Shown here piece after piece: positions 5,158 to 6,752 of a DNA stretch of 6,752 bases. Numbering within the stretch: the stretch's first letter is position 1; the number at the start of each line of letters is the position of its first letter. The stretch is taken from positions 1 to 6,752 of the forward strand of contig JAFUWP010000114.1 in the NCBI GenBank assembly GCA_017483405.1. Direction: 5' to 3'. The notes under the pieces were generated by a model that saw only the letters and a list, made by a program, of their open reading frames with translations, had not been told where the DNA came from and did not search any database. A program made the translations under genes and the position numbers. This stretch comes from Oscillospiraceae bacterium. GTDB lineage: Bacteria; Bacillota; Clostridia; Oscillospirales; Ruminococcaceae.

Positions 5158-6752
5158 TTGAGTGATGTAAAACATCAGCGGTATGCAGAACCGCCGGACG
5201 AGCCGGATAATTTGGACGATTTCGATGATTTTGAACAATTCAATGAGATAGCCGGTCTCCCCGTCAGAAATGCACCTCCCAAAGACGAAGAACCCGATTC
5301 TCTCGATGATATTGCCGCCCTGAATGAACTCAGTGATTTCGATATTCCTTATTATGCCAATCCTGTCGAAGAACAGGACGATAAATATGATGATGCCAAC
5401 AGTTATTATACAGATGATGTGGATGCTGATGATTTCGATGACGATGAGGATGACGATGAAGATGAACTCCCCGAAGAAGAAATTACAGGCTATCGCCCTG
5501 GCCAGCTCTACGAGATGTACGGCATGGATGATTTCGATGATATGGACGAAATCCCTGACGAATCCGATATTGATGCTTATGATGACTGGTATGAGGACTT
5601 TCAGGAAGCTGTTCAACAGCTCGACCGCGATGCTCTGTTTTCATCACTGAGTCAGCTCCTGCACGAAAGTAAGAATACATTCGCCGTCAACCGCAAGCTC
5701 ATGAAAAAGACCATCGATGTTTCATGGGTCGAAGCCATCGAAAACGGCCTTGTTCATGTCGATAACTTCCTGAGAAATCCGCGCCGGACTATCGAAGATG
5801 TCGAAGAAATCGTTCCGATTGCGCTTTCAAAGAAAATTACAGTCGAATCTATCAAGCATCTGGCACAGCATACCGACCTGATTCAGAGTTATGACAAGAA
5901 AACCGGCAAAATCACGCCGTCTAAGATTCTGAATGTCCATAAAGAAGAAAGTCTCATGACGTATGAGAATAAATTCGTCAATACCCTGATTGACAGATTA
6001 TATTTATTTATTCATATTCGTTATGAAAAGCTTGCCAAAGTCGCTAAGGATGAACAGGTTTATACACTCGGTTACAATACGGACATCAATGACGGCGCAG
6101 GCGGAAAATTTAAAGTAGAAGTCAAACTCGAAACAATTTCCAGTCTGGATACCAAAAACGAACATGGCTATACAGTCTGGCAGAGAGTCGAAAAACTCAA
6201 GAAAATCATCGAAGGCTATAAGGGTTCGGAATTCTGTACCAAGCTCGGCAATGCCTACATCCGGCCGCCGGTTATGAGAACCAATGCCATCATGAAAAAT
6301 GTTGACCTCAAAGCCTGTCTCACACTCTGGCAGTATATCGAAGGCTATGACAATGCCGGCTATGAAATCACTGTCGAAGACAATATCGTCCGCCCTGAAC
6401 AGGAATATATCGAGGATTTCTACAGAGTTGTCCTCATGAATCTGATTCTGTTCCGCTCCAGCATGGAGGGTCAGGATAAGGCCGGAAAACTCCGCGCCCA
6501 GAAGAAAAACAAACACCGCACTATCAAGCCGAAATTCATCCGGCATTTTGAAAATGTGCTCTCGGATGACTATTCCGTCAGCACTACCGGCGCGGCCGGT
6601 TATATCGACACGGACGGAGAACAGAAAATTGTCACCATACTCCCCAGAGATGCCGATACTGCTAAAATTTATAATCAAATCAGTCAGGTCATTCTGATTG
6701 AACAGAATTATCAGACGGAACTCGAAAAAATCCGCAAGGAAAAAGAAAAAGA
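5158..6752 (+). CDS. DUF2357-like (McrC-associated) protein with long acidic N-terminus, 3' end outside window
   Basis: The frame is open from TTG 5158 to the window edge, giving 531 visible codons. Residues 1 to about 150 are dominated by Asp and Glu, with a nearly pure acidic run at 87-109 and repeated DDFDD motifs. From about residue 160 an ordered region starts: NRKLMKKTIDVSWVEAI (178 onward), VDNFLRNPRRTI, LSKKITVESIKHLAQHT, HKEESLMTYENKFVNTLIDRL (the ENKFV segment near 270 resembles the conserved E-N-R-F-V motif of DUF2357 proteins), and later KNVDLKACLTLWQYIEGY and YIEDFYRVVLMNLILF. DUF2357 proteins usually pair with McrB-type ATPases and often carry a PD-(D/E)xK nuclease domain; any such domain would lie beyond 6752 and is not visible. 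It starts 42 nt after the ATPase stop, in the same reading frame. A role as the effector partner of the ATPase is inferred from family and neighbourhood. The coding frame ends at the edge in a Lys/Glu-rich coiled-coil-like stretch. Confidence 0.75.
   Translation, partial: MSDVKHQRYAEPPDEPDNLDDFDDFEQFNEIAGLPVRNAPPKDEEPDSLDDIAALNELSDFDIPYYANPVEEQDDKYDDANSYYTDDVDADDFDDDEDDDEDELPEEEITGYRPGQLYEMYGMDDFDDMDEIPDESDIDAYDDWYEDFQEAVQQLDRDALFSSLSQLLHESKNTFAVNRKLMKKTIDVSWVEAIENGLVHVDNFLRNPRRTIEDVEEIVPIALSKKITVESIKHLAQHTDLIQSYDKKTGKITPSKILNVHKEESLMTYENKFVNTLIDRLYLFIHIRYEKLAKVAKDEQVYTLGYNTDINDGAGGKFKVEVKLETISSLDTKNEHGYTVWQRVEKLKKIIEGYKGSEFCTKLGNAYIRPPVMRTNAIMKNVDLKACLTLWQYIEGYDNAGYEITVEDNIVRPEQEYIEDFYRVVLMNLILFRSSMEGQDKAGKLRAQKKNKHRTIKPKFIRHFENVLSDDYSVSTTGAAGYIDTDGEQKIVTILPRDADTAKIYNQISQVILIEQNYQTELEKIRKEKEK
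5215..5540 (+). repeat. Three degenerate copies of a DDFDD-encoding repeat in the acidic N-terminus
   Basis: The 14-mer gatgatttcgatga occurs exactly at 5428-5441 and 5527-5540 and with one mismatch at 5215-5228, all in the same frame. The encoded contexts are LDDFDDFEQF, ADDFDDDEDD and MDDFDDMDEI (first Asp at residues 20, 91 and 124). The spacing is irregular (213 and 99 bp, multiples of 3). This could reflect a repeated short linear motif or simply low-complexity Asp codon runs. Confidence 0.55.

Noticed and set aside
5416..5484. Simple-sequence (gat/gac) tract suggesting a phase-variable repeat
   Set aside because: The codons alternate irregularly between GAT, GAC, GAA and GAG, so there is no uniform repeat unit prone to slippage; it reads as an acidic protein segment.
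5107..5616. Minus-strand open frame of 169 codons rich in Ile and Val
   Set aside because: It is the complement of the Asp/Glu codon runs in the acidic N-terminus, which produce hydrophobic codons in antisense and mimic a membrane protein.
6004..6678. Long open frame (224 codons) on the minus strand
   Set aside because: It is wholly antisense to the DUF2357-like gene, has no convincing ribosome binding site or family features, and its composition mirrors the coding strand.

Overview
The window looks like chromosomal DNA of a Gram-positive anaerobe of the Clostridia (Bacillota), plausibly the Ruminococcus/Oscillospiraceae group. This is inferred from the CotH-type protein, the SipW-type (histidine-dependent) signal peptidase, strong AGGAG-like ribosome binding sites, a consensus sigma-A promoter and use of GTG and TTG starts. 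No RNA gene, insertion sequence or CRISPR array was seen. All supported genes are on the + strand.

Layout. The left edge (to 1091) is the 3' part of a CotH-family protein kinase-like gene ending in a C-terminal membrane anchor. It is closed by a long hairpin (1099-1142). A near-perfect sigma-A promoter (TTGACA, 17 bp, TGcTATAAT; 1195-1223), with short CATAA repeats in its spacer, then starts a tightly packed operon that runs off the right edge. Its genes are: (1) a 260-aa degenerate EAL-domain protein in which every recognisable catalytic position is lost (1296-2078); (2) a 237-aa single-pass protein with a large outside domain (2075-2788), overlapping gene 1 by 4 nt; (3) a SipW/ER-type signal peptidase I (2824-3513); (4) a membrane-anchored AAA+ ATPase of the McrB type (3526-5115); (5) a protein with a very acidic N-terminus followed by a DUF2357-like (McrC-associated) region, starting at TTG 5158 and incomplete at 6752.

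How the genes may work together. Genes 2 and 3 resemble a secreted substrate and its dedicated SipW-type peptidase, as in the TasA/SipW biofilm system. Genes 4 and 5 resemble an McrB-McrC-type ATPase and effector pair, as in modification-dependent restriction and related conflict systems, but the ATPase is fixed to the membrane. Gene 1 could be a c-di-GMP sensor or scaffold without enzymatic activity. One promoter and short spacings tie all five together. The working idea, which is inference only, is a membrane-associated McrBC-like machine coupled to a processed surface protein and a pseudo-EAL regulator. I do not know a characterised system with this composition, but I could not search databases.
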